NCBI RefSeq assembly: GCF_010682065.1
Contig: NZ_JAAGWG010000019.1
Location: forward strand, 1-64,000
DNA: 64,000 nt
Direction of reading: 5' to 3'
Source of the DNA: Blastococcus saxobsidens
Lineage (GTDB): Bacteria; Actinomycetota; Actinomycetes; Mycobacteriales; Geodermatophilaceae
Position numbers and translations under genes: made by a program. The notes beneath the pieces are model-generated. The model made no database searches, was not told the origin of the DNA, and saw nothing but the letters and a program-made list of their open reading frames with translations. Numbering within the stretch: the stretch's first letter is position 1; each line of letters opens with the position of its first letter. Shown piece after piece: positions 33,359-42,293 of this stretch.

Positions 33359-34231
33359 TCAGCCCAGGACGGGCAGCGTCCGCTTCGCGGCCAGCCGGTC
33401 CATGCCGGCCTGGATGGCGACCTCGACCTCGTCGTAGATCTTCTGCACGTAGGCCGCGTCGTCCGCGCGCTCGGGGTCGGTGTCGACCTCGATCGGCTCC
33501 AGCAGCTCGGTGCGGATCTTCGCCGGCAGCGGCACGTGCGCGGGCAGGATCTCCACCGCGATCGGGAACGGGAAGCCGGCGATGATCGGCAGGTTGGACC
33601 CGCGCAGCGTCTTCTTCAGGCCGAGCAGCTTGTCCAGCCCGTTGGCCAGCCACTTGCCCTCCGACAGCACGAAGACGGTGTCGTGCCCGCCGACCGTGGC
33701 CACCGGCAGGATCGGGACGCCGGAGCGGATCGCCTGCTTCACGAACCCCTTGCGACCGGCGAGCGTGGCGACGTCGCGCTTGAACCAGCTGCGCATCGCG
33801 TCGATCTCGCCACCGGGCCAGATCGCCACGTCCTCCCCCTGCGCCAGCGCCGCCGAGACGCTCTTCCGGTTGGCGGCGATCACCCCGACGGCGCGGAAGT
33901 AGTCACCGAGGCCGGGCGAGGCCATGAGGACGTCGTGCGCGGTGCCGTGCAGGAACCGCCTGCCCTCGAAGTGCTTCTGCCAGGCGTTGACCAGCGTCCA
34001 CGCGTCCATGGTCAGCGCGCCGCCGGAGTGCACACCGACGACGAGGCAGGGCTCGTCGGGCACCCGGTCCCAGCCGGAGATCTCCAGCCGGAAGTAGTAC
34101 TTCTCGAGCAGGTCGACCAGCGGCTGCTGGAGCTTCATCACCGTCTCGTTCGGCGGCTGGGGCTCCATCGCGGCGCCCACGCGCCACTGGATCACCCGCT
34201 GCAGGAGGTTCGGCTGGTCGGAGTCGCTCAT
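33359..34231 (-). CDS. Lysophospholipid acyltransferase-like protein (PlsC/LPLAT family)
   Basis: 290-aa acyltransferase, probably membrane-peripheral, transferring an acyl chain to a lipid or alcohol acceptor. The GVHSGG stretch (about 71) stands where NHxSxxD lies in classical PlsC enzymes, with AIWPGGEIDAMRSW as the substrate-binding block; this variant pattern resembles DGAT-type LPLATs. GAGGGAG precedes ATG 34231. Single gene, about 200 bp from its neighbours. Confidence 0.82.
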   Translation of the reverse strand: MSDSDQPNLLQRVIQWRVGAAMEPQPPNETVMKLQQPLVDLLEKYYFRLEISGWDRVPDEPCLVVGVHSGGALTMDAWTLVNAWQKHFEGRRFLHGTAHDVLMASPGLGDYFRAVGVIAANRKSVSAALAQGEDVAIWPGGEIDAMRSWFKRDVATLAGRKGFVKQAIRSGVPILPVATVGGHDTVFVLSEGKWLANGLDKLLGLKKTLRGSNLPIIAGFPFPIAVEILPAHVPLPAKIRTELLEPIEVDTDPERADDAAYVQKIYDEVEVAIQAGMDRLAAKRTLPVLG

Positions 34232-34434
34232 GGTGGCTCCCTCTGCTCTGAAGGACGGGACGCCCCGTCGAGGGACGTCGTCCAGCACCAACGGGTCGCG
34301 CGCCCGGCGGTTGCGCCGGGGCCGGACTTTCCCCGTCCCCCGGGCCGGGCGACGACGCCGCCGGACGGCGCTGCGGCGGTGATCGTGACACGGATCACCG
34401 CCCAGCACCGCCCGGGGAGCAGTCCCGCCGCTGG

Positions 34435-35469
34435 TCAGGCGCCCGTGCGGGGGCCCTCCCACAGGTCGATGCCGCTGTCGACGGCGTGCTGGTCGATCGT
34501 GGCGAGCTCGTCGTCGGTGAAGGCGAGGTTCGCCAGCGCGCCGACGTTCTGCTCCAGCTGCCCGACGCTGCTCGCCCCGACCAGCACCGTCGTCACGCGC
34601 TCGTCGCGCAGCGCCCACGCCAGCGCCATCTGGGCCAGGCTCTGCCCGCGGCCCCGCGCCATCCCGTCGAGCGCGCGGACGTGGCCGAGCGCCTCCTCGG
34701 TGAGGAAGTCCGGCGACAGCGACTTGCCCTGGCTGGCCCGCGACCCCTCCGGCACACCGTCCAGGTACTTGTCGGTGAGCATCCCCTGCGCCAGCGGCGA
34801 GAACGCGATGCACCCGGCGCCGACGTCGGCCAGGGTGTCCAGCAGCCCGTCGCGCTCGACCCAGCGGTTGAGCATCGAGTACGACGGCTGGTGGATCAGC
34901 AGCGGCGTGCCGAGGTCGGTCAGGATCGCCGCGGCCTTCGCCGTGTCCTGCGGGGAGTAGGAGGAGATGCCGGCGTAGAGCGCCCGGCCCGAGCGGACCG
35001 CGGTGTCCAGCGCGCCCATCGTCTCCTCGAGCGGTGTGCTCGGGTCGGGCCGGTGGCTGTAGAAGATGTCGACGTGGTCGAGCCGCATCCGGCGCAGTGA
35101 CCGGTCCAGGCTGGAGAGCAGGTACTTCCGCGACCCGCCGCCCTGGCCGTACGGGCCCGGCCACATGTCGTAGCCGGCCTTGGTGCTGATCACCAGCTCG
35201 TCGCGGTAGGGCCGGAAGTCGTCGTCGAGGTGCCGGCCGAAGTTGGTCTCGGCGCTGCCGTAGGGCGGTCCGTAGTTGTTGGCCAGGTCGAAGTGGGTGA
35301 TGCCCAGGTCGAAGGCCCGGCGCAGGATGGCGCGCTGCCGGTCGAACGGCACGTCGTCGCCGAAGTTGTGCCACAGGCCGAGGCTGATCACCGGGAGGTC
35401 CAGGCCGCTGCGGCCCGTCCGGCGGTAGGTCATGGAGTCGTAGCGGTTCTCGGCTGCGGTGTAGGCCAT
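34435..35469 (-). CDS. Aldo/keto reductase (YghZ-like, AKR14)
   Basis: NADPH-dependent carbonyl reductase, 344 aa. The catalytic residues are visible: FDLANNYG (Asp, Tyr at about 52-58), ISTKAGYDMWPGPYG (Lys about 91; typical for YghZ, an L-glyceraldehyde 3-phosphate reductase) and FYSHRPDP (His about 127), with the C-terminal NADPH site VLVGASSVGQLEQNV. Start ATG 35469 has GAGGAT upstream. The frame extends further upstream as a shadow only. It is divergent from a secreted hydrolase. Likely detoxifies aldehydes such as methylglyoxal. Confidence 0.93.
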   Translation of the reverse strand: MAYTAAENRYDSMTYRRTGRSGLDLPVISLGLWHNFGDDVPFDRQRAILRRAFDLGITHFDLANNYGPPYGSAETNFGRHLDDDFRPYRDELVISTKAGYDMWPGPYGQGGGSRKYLLSSLDRSLRRMRLDHVDIFYSHRPDPSTPLEETMGALDTAVRSGRALYAGISSYSPQDTAKAAAILTDLGTPLLIHQPSYSMLNRWVERDGLLDTLADVGAGCIAFSPLAQGMLTDKYLDGVPEGSRASQGKSLSPDFLTEEALGHVRALDGMARGRGQSLAQMALAWALRDERVTTVLVGASSVGQLEQNVGALANLAFTDDELATIDQHAVDSGIDLWEGPRTGA

Positions 35470-35583
35470 GCGCCGATCCTCGTCGCCGGACCACCTGGGC
35501 GCAGTACCTGTGTCGAGAGGTAACCGGATCCGTCCCGGCTCGTTGAGGCACGGCACAGCTCTCCCCACCGTCGAGGAGTCCGC

Positions 35584-37113
35584 ATGCGCCGCCCCCTGCC
35601 CCGTGCCGCACTCGCCCTCGGCGCCGCCGTGGCCGTCGCCCTCTCCGGGTCCTCCGCGGCCGCCGCCGCCCCGGGCGGGCCGGCACCGGGGACGCCGGGG
35701 TACCTGGTCCGCGACGCGCAGAACATCGCCGACGCCTACGGCCGGCAGACCGCTCCGGACGGGCAGCTCTCCCCCGCGTACGGGCTCGCGTCGCTGACCA
35801 CCATCAACCCGCTGTTCGCCCGCGACCTGCTCGCCCAGGCGGCCCGCCCGAACCGGCCGGCGCTCAGCCCCGGCCAGCTCGTCCCCGGGTGGAACAGCGG
35901 CAACCCCTACCGGGCCGGCTGGGACGGCACCCGCGGCGAGATCACCCCGGTGCAGTTCGCCAACCGGTACGGCGCGCTGATCCAGGGCGACGTCTTCTCC
36001 CCGCTCCCCGGCGCTCGCGACCCCTACAGCGGGAAGCCGCTGGAAGGCCCCTTCCCCGGCGTCGTCCTGACCACCGGCTCGGTGCAGGGCAGCGAGCGGA
36101 TGTACTGGTGGCTGGCCCAGGACCTCGCCGAGCGCGGCTACGTCGTCCTCACCTACGACGTGCAGGGTCAGGGTCGCAGCGAGACGTTCCCGCACCAGGG
36201 CGACCCCGCCGACCTGCCCTGGTGCTCGTTCGCCGCCGCCCCGCCGGCCGGCGAGCAGACCGGCTGCCCGGGCGTGCCGTTCCAGCAGACGTCGAACTTC
36301 GTCTACGGCACCCAGGACGCGATCGACTTCTTCCTCTCCACGCCCGACGAGCCGTACGCCGGCGCCCCGGCCGGCAACGCCGGGGTGGACGCGTTCAACC
36401 CGCTGTGGGCGTCCTTCGACCGCTCACCGGATCCGGGCACGGTCACGCCGGGCCGCACCACCCGGCTGGCCGTCGTCGGCCACTCGCTCGGTGCCATCGC
36501 CGTCTCCTACCTGCAGTCGGTCGACGAGCGGATCCAGACCGTGGTCGCCCTGGACAAGCTCTCCACGACGGCGTCGATCCGCGACGGCGAGGAGTTCGAC
36601 GCGCTCGGGCCGCTGGAGCCCGTCGTGCCGGCGCTCGGACTGCAGTCGGAGTACGGCTTCACCGTCGCGCCCTACTTCGCCAACTCCGGCCTCTTCGACG
36701 CCTCGGGGGCCGGATCCCCGACCCAGGCCCCGGACCCGCGCCGGGAACTGGCCACCGGCTACGACGGGTGGACGGCGGCCGGCGTCGACTCGATGGTGGT
36801 CGTGCCGCGCGCCTCGACCCACCTCGAGTACACCGACGTTCCCTACGTGCTGCCCGCCTCGCGGTACGGGCAGGCGGTCTCCAGCGTCTACACCCAGGCC
36901 TGGCTGGCCAAGTACCTGCGGCACGACCCGTCCGCCGACGACGTCCTGCTCGGCACGTCGCTGGAGTACCTGGAGCCGGACGCCACCGGGACCTGGCGAC
37001 CGATCAGCCTGGACCGGGACGAGAACCTGTCCTTCTACTTCTGCTCCGGCTACGCCGTGACGACCGCCGACGGCGCCGTCCGCGACGACGACCTGGCCGG
37101 CGTCGGCTGCTAG
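35584..37113 (+). CDS. Secreted alpha/beta hydrolase
   Basis: 509-aa exported protein: signal peptide (RRPLPRAALALGAAVAVAL, Ala-rich cleavage region at about 30), then an alpha/beta hydrolase domain with TYDVQGQGRSET, nucleophile elbow VVGHSLGA (Ser about 301) and a late VPRASTHLEYTD His. Unlike small esterases it has long inserts and several Cys that could form disulfides. GAGGAGT precedes ATG 35584. Substrate unknown; it may be an esterase or platelet-activating-factor acetylhydrolase-like enzyme. Confidence 0.85.
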   Translation: MRRPLPRAALALGAAVAVALSGSSAAAAAPGGPAPGTPGYLVRDAQNIADAYGRQTAPDGQLSPAYGLASLTTINPLFARDLLAQAARPNRPALSPGQLVPGWNSGNPYRAGWDGTRGEITPVQFANRYGALIQGDVFSPLPGARDPYSGKPLEGPFPGVVLTTGSVQGSERMYWWLAQDLAERGYVVLTYDVQGQGRSETFPHQGDPADLPWCSFAAAPPAGEQTGCPGVPFQQTSNFVYGTQDAIDFFLSTPDEPYAGAPAGNAGVDAFNPLWASFDRSPDPGTVTPGRTTRLAVVGHSLGAIAVSYLQSVDERIQTVVALDKLSTTASIRDGEEFDALGPLEPVVPALGLQSEYGFTVAPYFANSGLFDASGAGSPTQAPDPRRELATGYDGWTAAGVDSMVVVPRASTHLEYTDVPYVLPASRYGQAVSSVYTQAWLAKYLRHDPSADDVLLGTSLEYLEPDATGTWRPISLDRDENLSFYFCSGYAVTTADGAVRDDDLAGVGC

Positions 37114-37135
37114 GGCACGGGCCTACGGTGGAGCC

Positions 37136-37306
37136 ATGCTGCGCCTCATCGGACTCCTGCTCGTCATCTGGCTGGTCCTCACCGTGGTCGGTGCCGTGGT
37201 GAAGGGGCTGTTCTGGCTCGCCGTGGTGGGAGCGCTCTTCTTCGCCGGCACCGCGGTGCTCGGCTGGGTCAAGCGCGACCAGAAGTCGCTGCCCCGCGGG
37301 CGGTGA
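37136..37306 (+). CDS. Small membrane protein, 56 aa
   Basis: Reading ATG 37136 to TGA 37306 gives 56 residues: two hydrophobic segments (LIGLLLVIWLVLTVVGAVV and LFWLAVVGALFFAGTAVL) and a basic tail KRDQKSLPRGR. GGTGGAG lies just upstream. Its stop overlaps the GTG of the following hydrolase gene by 4 bp, which supports real translation. No family name recognised. Confidence 0.7.
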   Translation: MLRLIGLLLVIWLVLTVVGAVVKGLFWLAVVGALFFAGTAVLGWVKRDQKSLPRGR

Positions 37307-38772
37307 CCCCCTCCCCCGAGGTCCTCGCCCGGCAGACCGCCACCGTCCGGGCCGCCGCCGGGTACCTGCGCTCCTGGGTCGAGGCCCAGGCCGCGCACCG
37401 CCGCGTGCCCGGCGTCCAGGTCGCCGTCCGGTCCGGGAGCGACCTGGTGCTGTCGGCCGCCGTCGGGGTGGCCGACGCCGTCGCCGGCACCCCGCTGACC
37501 CCCGCGCACCTGTTCCACGTCGCCTCCCACTCCAAGACCTTCACCGCCACCGCCGTCCTGCAGCTGGTCGAGGCCGGCCGCATGCGGCTGGACGACCCGA
37601 TCGGTTCCCACCTGCCCGAGCTGGCCGGCTCCCCGGTCGCCCGGGTCACGGTCCGCGAGCTGCTGGGACACCAGGGCGGCGTGCTGCGCGACGGCGAGGA
37701 CGCCGACTTCTGGCAGCTCGGCATCTCCTTCCCCGACCGCGCGGCGGTGCTGGGCGTGGCGCGGCGGGCCGGCGTCGTGCACGCCCGCAACGAGCACTTC
37801 AAGTACTCCAACCTCGGCTACGCCCTCGTCGGCCTGGCGATCGAGTCGGTCACCGGCACGCCGTTCGCCGAGCACTGCCGCGCCGCGATCCTCGAGCCGC
37901 TCGGCCTCGCCCGCACCGTCGCCGACCACGACCCGGCGCGGGCGGGCGAGTACGCGGCCGGGCACACCGGCCTGCTGCTGGGCGAGGACGGCCGGGAGAC
38001 GATCGAGCACGTCGGGACCGGGGCGATGGCCGCCGCCACCGGGTTCTCCTCCACCGCGGAGGAGCTGTCGGCCTTCGGAGCGGCGCACGTCCTGGGCGAC
38101 GAGCGACTGCTGACCGACGACTCGAAACGGCTCATGCAGCGGCTGGAGTCGGTGGTGACCGCCTACGGCAGCGAGATCGGGCGCTACGGGCTGGGCCTGG
38201 AGCTGGTCACCGTCGGCGAGCGGCAGCTCGTCGGGCACGGCGGCGGCTGGCCCGGGCACATCACGACGACGCTGGTCGACCCGCAGGCCCAGCTGGTGGT
38301 CAGCGTGCTCACCAACGCCGTCGACGGCCCCGCCCACGAGCTCGCCGTCGGCCTCGTGAAGCTCGTGGACGTCGCGCTGACGCCGCGCACCCCCTCGGCT
38401 CCCCCTCCGCCGGGAACGCCGCCGCTGTCGTCGTTCACCGGCCGGTTCGCCAGCCTGTGGGGGCTGCTCGACGTCACCGAGCTCGACGGCCGGCTGGTGC
38501 TGCTGCGACCCACCGCCCCCGATCCGCTGCCCACGGTCGAGGAGCTGGAGGTGCTGGACGACGACTCGCTGCGCGTCGTCCCCCAGCCCGGCTTCGGCGC
38601 ATCCGGTGAGCGGGTGCCGGTGACGCGGGACGACGCGGGGCGGGTGCGGTCGCTGCGGCTGGCCGGCGTGACCAGCGTCCCGGTCGAGGAGTTCCGTCGT
38701 CGCCGGTCGGCCATGACGCGGGCCGGGTGGGGTCAGTCCCCGTCCGCGTCCCCGCCGCCGCCGTCGAGGTAG
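37303..38772 (+). CDS. Serine hydrolase, beta-lactamase/class C penicillin-binding-protein-like
   Basis: 489-aa serine hydrolase of the beta-lactamase superfamily (AmpC/EstB-like), without a signal peptide. The catalytic SxxK is VASHSK (S75-K78), the YxN motif is KYSNLGYAL (about 167), and the third box is probably GHGGGWPG near 309. A C-terminal beta-rich domain of about 120 residues follows. GTG 37303 overlaps the stop of the small membrane protein. Probably an esterase or D-aminopeptidase-like enzyme; true antibiotic resistance cannot be inferred. Confidence 0.87.
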   Translation: MTPSPEVLARQTATVRAAAGYLRSWVEAQAAHRRVPGVQVAVRSGSDLVLSAAVGVADAVAGTPLTPAHLFHVASHSKTFTATAVLQLVEAGRMRLDDPIGSHLPELAGSPVARVTVRELLGHQGGVLRDGEDADFWQLGISFPDRAAVLGVARRAGVVHARNEHFKYSNLGYALVGLAIESVTGTPFAEHCRAAILEPLGLARTVADHDPARAGEYAAGHTGLLLGEDGRETIEHVGTGAMAAATGFSSTAEELSAFGAAHVLGDERLLTDDSKRLMQRLESVVTAYGSEIGRYGLGLELVTVGERQLVGHGGGWPGHITTTLVDPQAQLVVSVLTNAVDGPAHELAVGLVKLVDVALTPRTPSAPPPPGTPPLSSFTGRFASLWGLLDVTELDGRLVLLRPTAPDPLPTVEELEVLDDDSLRVVPQPGFGASGERVPVTRDDAGRVRSLRLAGVTSVPVEEFRRRRSAMTRAGWGQSPSASPPPPSR

Positions 38773-38903
38773 GGGTCCAGCCCACTGCCCCAGCCGCCCT
38801 CGGGTGCGGCGGAGCCGGTCTGCGTCTCGACCTGGTCGGCCACGGGCACCCGGGACCGGTCCAGGAACTCCTCGACCGGCAGCGCGTACGGGTTCTCGCT
38901 CAT
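38733..38903 (-). CDS. Small acidic protein, 56 aa
   Basis: ATG 38903 to stop 38733 encodes an acidic, Gly/Asp-rich 56-residue protein (starts SENPYALPVEEFLDRSRV, ends GGGGDADGD). Its 3' end overlaps the convergent hydrolase gene by 40 bp. The N-terminal half looks like a conserved small actinobacterial protein, but I cannot name it. Coding status is moderately likely. Confidence 0.5.
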   Translation of the reverse strand: MSENPYALPVEEFLDRSRVPVADQVETQTGSAAPEGGWGSGLDPYLDGGGGDADGD

Positions 38904-38943
38904 GGCAGCAGCGTCCCGCAGGCGACGGCCGGCCGTCCAGGGG

Positions 38944-39816
38944 TCAGGCGGCCGGGACGACCCGGTCCAGCCAGCCGAGCAGGTCGGTGACGACCTCCGC
39001 CCGGTTGGTCTCGTTGAAGACCTCGTGCCGGGCACCCTCGTAGGACCGGAGCGTCACGTCCTGCAGCCCGGCCCCCTGCAGCCGCTCCACGAGGGCGTGC
39101 ACGAGCGCCAGCTGCCCGTTGAGCGGATCGGCGTCGCCGACGACGACGTAGACCGGCAGGTCGGGGCGCAGCTGCGCCAGCCGGTCGGCGTCGGCCAGCT
39201 GACGGGCCGAGACGAACATCTGCTTGTTGTCCGGGGCGGACAGGCCGAAGCCGCACCGCGGGTCGGCCACGTAGGCGTCGACCTGGGCCTCGTCGCGGGA
39301 CAGCCAGTCGTAGTCGGTGCGGGCGGGGGCGAACGGCGCGTTGAACGCCGACAGGTCGGTGGGCCCGTCCAGGTCGAGCGCGGGCTCCAGCAGGTCCAGC
39401 GTGGTGGTGCCGCTGAGCACCAGGCCGGCCAGTTCGCGGCTGTGGTCGAGGACGTGCTGCTGGGCGGCGAAGGAGCCCATGCTGTGGCCCAGCAGGACCA
39501 GCGGCAGGTCGGGCAGGTCCGCGCGCACCCGGTCGGTCACCCGGCCGATGTCGCGCACCAGCTCGTCCCAGCCCCCCGGGCCCAGCTCGCCCTGGGCACC
39601 CTCCCGCGCGGTGGCGCCGTGCCCCCGGTGGTCCTGGCCGACGACGACGAAGCCGGCGGCGGTGAGGTCGGCGGCCAGCGGCTCGTAGCGCAGCAGGTGC
39701 TCGCCCATCCCGTGGGCGAGCTGCACCACGCCGCGCGGCGGGCCGGCCGGGTCCCAGCGGTAGACGGTCAGGGCGACGTCGTGGGCGGAACGGACCTCGA
39801 GGATCTCCGGCGGCAT
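38944..39816 (-). CDS. Alpha/beta hydrolase, monoacylglycerol-lipase-like
   Basis: 290-aa lipase/esterase of the hydrolase_4 type (serine aminopeptidase S33 fold). Motifs: oxyanion-region VQLAHGMGEHLLRYE, DHRGHGATA, nucleophile elbow GHSMGSF (Ser about 112), and Asp/His in VVGDADPLN and EGARHEVFNE. ATG 39816. Monoacylglycerol lipases share HGMGEHxxRY, so acylglycerol hydrolysis is the best guess. Followed on the same strand by the small acidic protein gene. Confidence 0.88.
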   Translation of the reverse strand: MPPEILEVRSAHDVALTVYRWDPAGPPRGVVQLAHGMGEHLLRYEPLAADLTAAGFVVVGQDHRGHGATAREGAQGELGPGGWDELVRDIGRVTDRVRADLPDLPLVLLGHSMGSFAAQQHVLDHSRELAGLVLSGTTTLDLLEPALDLDGPTDLSAFNAPFAPARTDYDWLSRDEAQVDAYVADPRCGFGLSAPDNKQMFVSARQLADADRLAQLRPDLPVYVVVGDADPLNGQLALVHALVERLQGAGLQDVTLRSYEGARHEVFNETNRAEVVTDLLGWLDRVVPAA

Positions 39817-41144
39817 GGCGGCAGGCTACGACGAAGCGGGCCGGCGCCGCCTCCCGCGCGGAGGCGGCGCCGCACCGGGATCAGTCCCCGTCGTGCCCGC
39901 GCGGACCGTGCCCGCGCGCCGGCGCCTCGCTGTTCACCCGCTCCGTCACGCGCTCCTCGACGTCGGCCAGCCGCTCGTCGGCCTCCTCCTGGGTGAGCCG
40001 GCCGTCCTCGACCGCCTGCGCGATGCGCTCCTCCTGCGCCTGGACCAGCGCGGCCACCAGCTCGTCGACGGGGACGCCCTGGTCCTCGGCGACCTGCGCC
40101 AGCGTGGCGCCGTCGGGCTCCAGCGCGGTGCGCAGCCCCGCCTCGGTCATGCCCAGCGCGGTCGCGGCCGCCTCCAGGGCGACCCCTCCCCCACCGTGGT
40201 GCCCGCCGCGGCCGACCCCCGCCTCGCTCAGCGTGGTGGCCACCTCGTCGGCCTGCTCCTGGGTGATCGAGGCGTCGGTGACGAGCCCGGAGAGCGCCTC
40301 GGTGATCCGCTCGACGGCGGCGGGCGCGCCCCCGTCGCTGCCGGGAGCGGCGAGAGCCGGCACCGCGAAGGCGAGACCGGACAGGCCGAGGACCCCGGCC
40401 GTGGTGGCGATGACGATCTTCTTGCGCACGTGCACTCCTTCGCCGGGGCCGGAGCGATCTCCGGCCGCTGCACGCAGCGTCGGGCCCGCGCCTGTGAGGC
40501 CGATGTGCGCACGCTCGGGCGGAGCTGTGGATCCCGGCGTGCAGGATCACGCAGACGACGAGCGAGCAGCCGAGCCCGACGGCGGCCGAGAGCCACACCG
40601 AAGGCTGCCCCAGCACCCAGCCGTAGCCGGCCCACGCGGCATTGGCCCCCGCGCCGAGGACCCAGCGGGCCGGCGACAGCCCCGACACGTCCTGCCTCCG
40701 GTCGCGCAGCAGGGCGACCGGCTGCGGCAGCGCGGCCGCCGCACCGACCAGGGAGGCGGCGGCGGCCAGCGGTGCGGCGGCAGCGGCCGGGTCGGCGCCG
40801 AGGAGGGCGACGACGAGCCCGCTCCCCGCGGCGAACGCGACCAGGCAGAGGGCTCCGGACGCGGTGCGCAGCAGGGCGCCCCGCGACCGGAGGTGCGGCT
40901 GGGTGAGCAGCAGCACGAGCAGGAGGGCGGTGTTGGCCGCACCGACGACGGCGTTCGTCACGATCTGCGCCGGGTCGTCGGTGAGCAGGCCGAAGACCAG
41001 CCAGCAGGCGTTCAGGGCGACGGCGAGCCAGGTGGCGGTCGGGGACATGCCCCGGGTGCGGCGGTGCCGGCAGGAGAGCCAGAGCTGCGGCCAGACGAGA
41101 GCGATGGTGAGGGTGGACGCGAGGACGCCGAGGGCGGCGGACAT
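39768..41144 (-). CDS. PQ-loop / SWEET-like membrane protein, 3' end uncertain
   Basis: From ATG 41144 the first about 205 residues form about seven membrane segments in two halves, each with a PQ motif: LVWPQLWLSCRHRRTRGMSP (about 20) and ALPQPVALLRDRRQDVSGLSP (about 120). This is the arrangement of PQ-loop/SWEET-like transporters. The recognisable part ends near 40520 (SLVVCVILHAG). After that the frame stays open to 39768 but reads Arg/Gly-rich nonsense, in another frame across the whole secreted-protein gene. A stop is therefore missing where expected; a one-base shift would end the protein at a TGA at 40547. Substrate unknown. Confidence 0.6.
   Translation of the reverse strand: MSAALGVLASTLTIALVWPQLWLSCRHRRTRGMSPTATWLAVALNACWLVFGLLTDDPAQIVTNAVVGAANTALLLVLLLTQPHLRSRGALLRTASGALCLVAFAAGSGLVVALLGADPAAAAAPLAAAASLVGAAAALPQPVALLRDRRQDVSGLSPARWVLGAGANAAWAGYGWVLGQPSVWLSAAVGLGCSLVVCVILHAGIHSSARACAHRPHRRGPDAACSGRRSLRPRRRSARAQEDRHRHHGRGPRPVRSRLRGAGSRRSRQRRGRARRRRADHRGALRARHRRLDHPGAGRRGGHHAERGGGRPRRAPRWGRGRPGGGRDRAGHDRGGAAHRAGARRRHAGAGRRGPGRPRRRAGGRAGPGAGGAHRAGGRGRPAHPGGGRRAAGRRRGARDGAGEQRGAGARARSARARRGLIPVRRRLRAGGGAGPLRRSLPPCRRRSSRSVPPTTSP
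39843..39871 (-). terminator. Hairpin terminator
   Basis: 12-bp GC stem (39843-39854 with 39860-39871, GGCGCCGCCTCC arm, CGCGC loop), 9 bases after the end of the secreted protein gene at 39881. Confidence 0.75.
39881..40429 (-). CDS. Secreted protein with repeated acidic helix (TQEQAD/TQEEAD) motifs
   Basis: 182-aa exported protein: signal peptide RKKIVIATTAGVLGLSG ... AVPALAAPG (cleavage about 27), then alpha-helical sequence. Two similar helices, ITQEQADEV and LTQEEADERL, flank a Gly/His-rich linker (GRGGHHGGGG). GTG 40429 is preferred over GTG 40435 because GAAGGA is then 6 bases upstream. Function unknown; actinobacterial secreted proteins of this type are common. It overlaps an open frame of the upstream PQ-loop gene (see that entry). 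Confidence 0.78.
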   Translation of the reverse strand: MRKKIVIATTAGVLGLSGLAFAVPALAAPGSDGGAPAAVERITEALSGLVTDASITQEQADEVATTLSEAGVGRGGHHGGGGVALEAAATALGMTEAGLRTALEPDGATLAQVAEDQGVPVDELVAALVQAQEERIAQAVEDGRLTQEEADERLADVEERVTERVNSEAPARGHGPRGHDGD

Positions 41145-41382
41145 GGTGGAGCGACGATCCGATCGGGAAGAGCTGCGAGGGGGCGGGGCCATCGCGCGGA
41201 CGATCCGCACGGCCGCTCGGCACGCTCGTCGATGAGCGGCACGGCTCCATGGCCGGAGACGTCATCGGCGCTCTCCACCCGTGACCCGAGCAGGTCCTGC
41301 TGTGACGTCGGTCGCCCCGCTCCGCTGCCTGCGGAGGGGCGGTCCGCGACACCGTGGACCGTGCCGGTGCCCGACCGACGGG

Positions 41383-42237
41383 TCAGCCGGTGCGGGCGGA
41401 CCTCACGGCCGGCGGGCCCTCGGCCGGGAGGTGGAGCAGATCGGGCGGCACGTCGTAGGCGCGCAGGACGGTGCGGTCGGCCGCGGACCCGTACAGCCGT
41501 CCCTCGTAGGCCTTGACCGCGGCCACCAGGACGATGCTCACCACCACGAGCAGCGACCACGAGCCGAGCTTGGCCGCGTGGACCAGGGTCCAGACCGACT
41601 CCTGCGACGGGTACTGCCAGGCCCGCAGCAGCGTGGCGGCGTTCTCCGCGACCCACAGGAAGAAGCCGATCAGCACGAAGGAGAGCGCCAGCGGCATCGC
41701 GTAGCGGCGCTCTCCCACGGTGAAGTGCACCCACGTCCGCCACGTGACGAGCAGCAGGGCGAGCGCGAGCGGCACCCGCACGTCGGCCATGACGTGGGAC
41801 GTGAAGAAGTTCAGGTAGATCAGCGCGGCGACGGCCGCGGTGCTGCGGGCCCGGTAGTTGGTGATCCGCAGGTCGAAGCGGCGCCAGGCCTGGCAGATGT
41901 AGCTGCCGACGGCGGCGTACATGAAGCCGCTGTAGAGCGGCACCCCGCCGACGGTCGCCCACCCGGTGTCGGGGTAGGACCAGGACCCCTGCCGCACCTT
42001 GTAGAGCTCGAGCGCGAGGCCGACGAGGTGGAAGCCGAAGATGACGGCGACCTCCCGGCCGGTCTCCCAGCGGACCAGCCAGAGGACGAGCGTGACCCCC
42101 AGGGACCAGATCAGCAGCGCGTCGGCGGGGTCGATCGGCAGCGGCAGCACGCGGACCGCGGCCAGCCCCAGGAAGAACAGGACGGCGAACAGGCAGCACC
42201 GGGCCTCGACCCAGGCGAACCGCAGCAGCTGACCCAC
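41383..42237 (-). CDS. DUF817 family membrane protein
   Basis: 284-aa integral membrane protein with eight or so hydrophobic segments. The conserved look of DUF817 (Bacillus YoaT-like) is clear: ELYKVRQGSWSYPD, PLYSGFMYAAVGSYICQAWR, NFFTSHVMADVR and WVAENAATLLRAWQYP. No function is established. ATG 42237. It has its own 5' and 3' spacers and no operon partner; the 240-bp gap to the PQ-loop gene (41145-41382) shows no coding sequence. Confidence 0.88.
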   Translation of the reverse strand: MGQLLRFAWVEARCCLFAVLFFLGLAAVRVLPLPIDPADALLIWSLGVTLVLWLVRWETGREVAVIFGFHLVGLALELYKVRQGSWSYPDTGWATVGGVPLYSGFMYAAVGSYICQAWRRFDLRITNYRARSTAAVAALIYLNFFTSHVMADVRVPLALALLLVTWRTWVHFTVGERRYAMPLALSFVLIGFFLWVAENAATLLRAWQYPSQESVWTLVHAAKLGSWSLLVVVSIVLVAAVKAYEGRLYGSAADRTVLRAYDVPPDLLHLPAEGPPAVRSARTG

Positions 42238-42293
42238 GCGGGAAGGCTAGGCGCCCGTCCCGCCGTCCCCCGGTATCCGGCCCGCGCCGAGCG

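Noticed and set aside
38924-38937. Perfect palindrome GACGGCCGGCCGTC as terminator
   Set aside because: It has no loop and is only 14 bp in G/C-rich DNA; not convincing as a hairpin.
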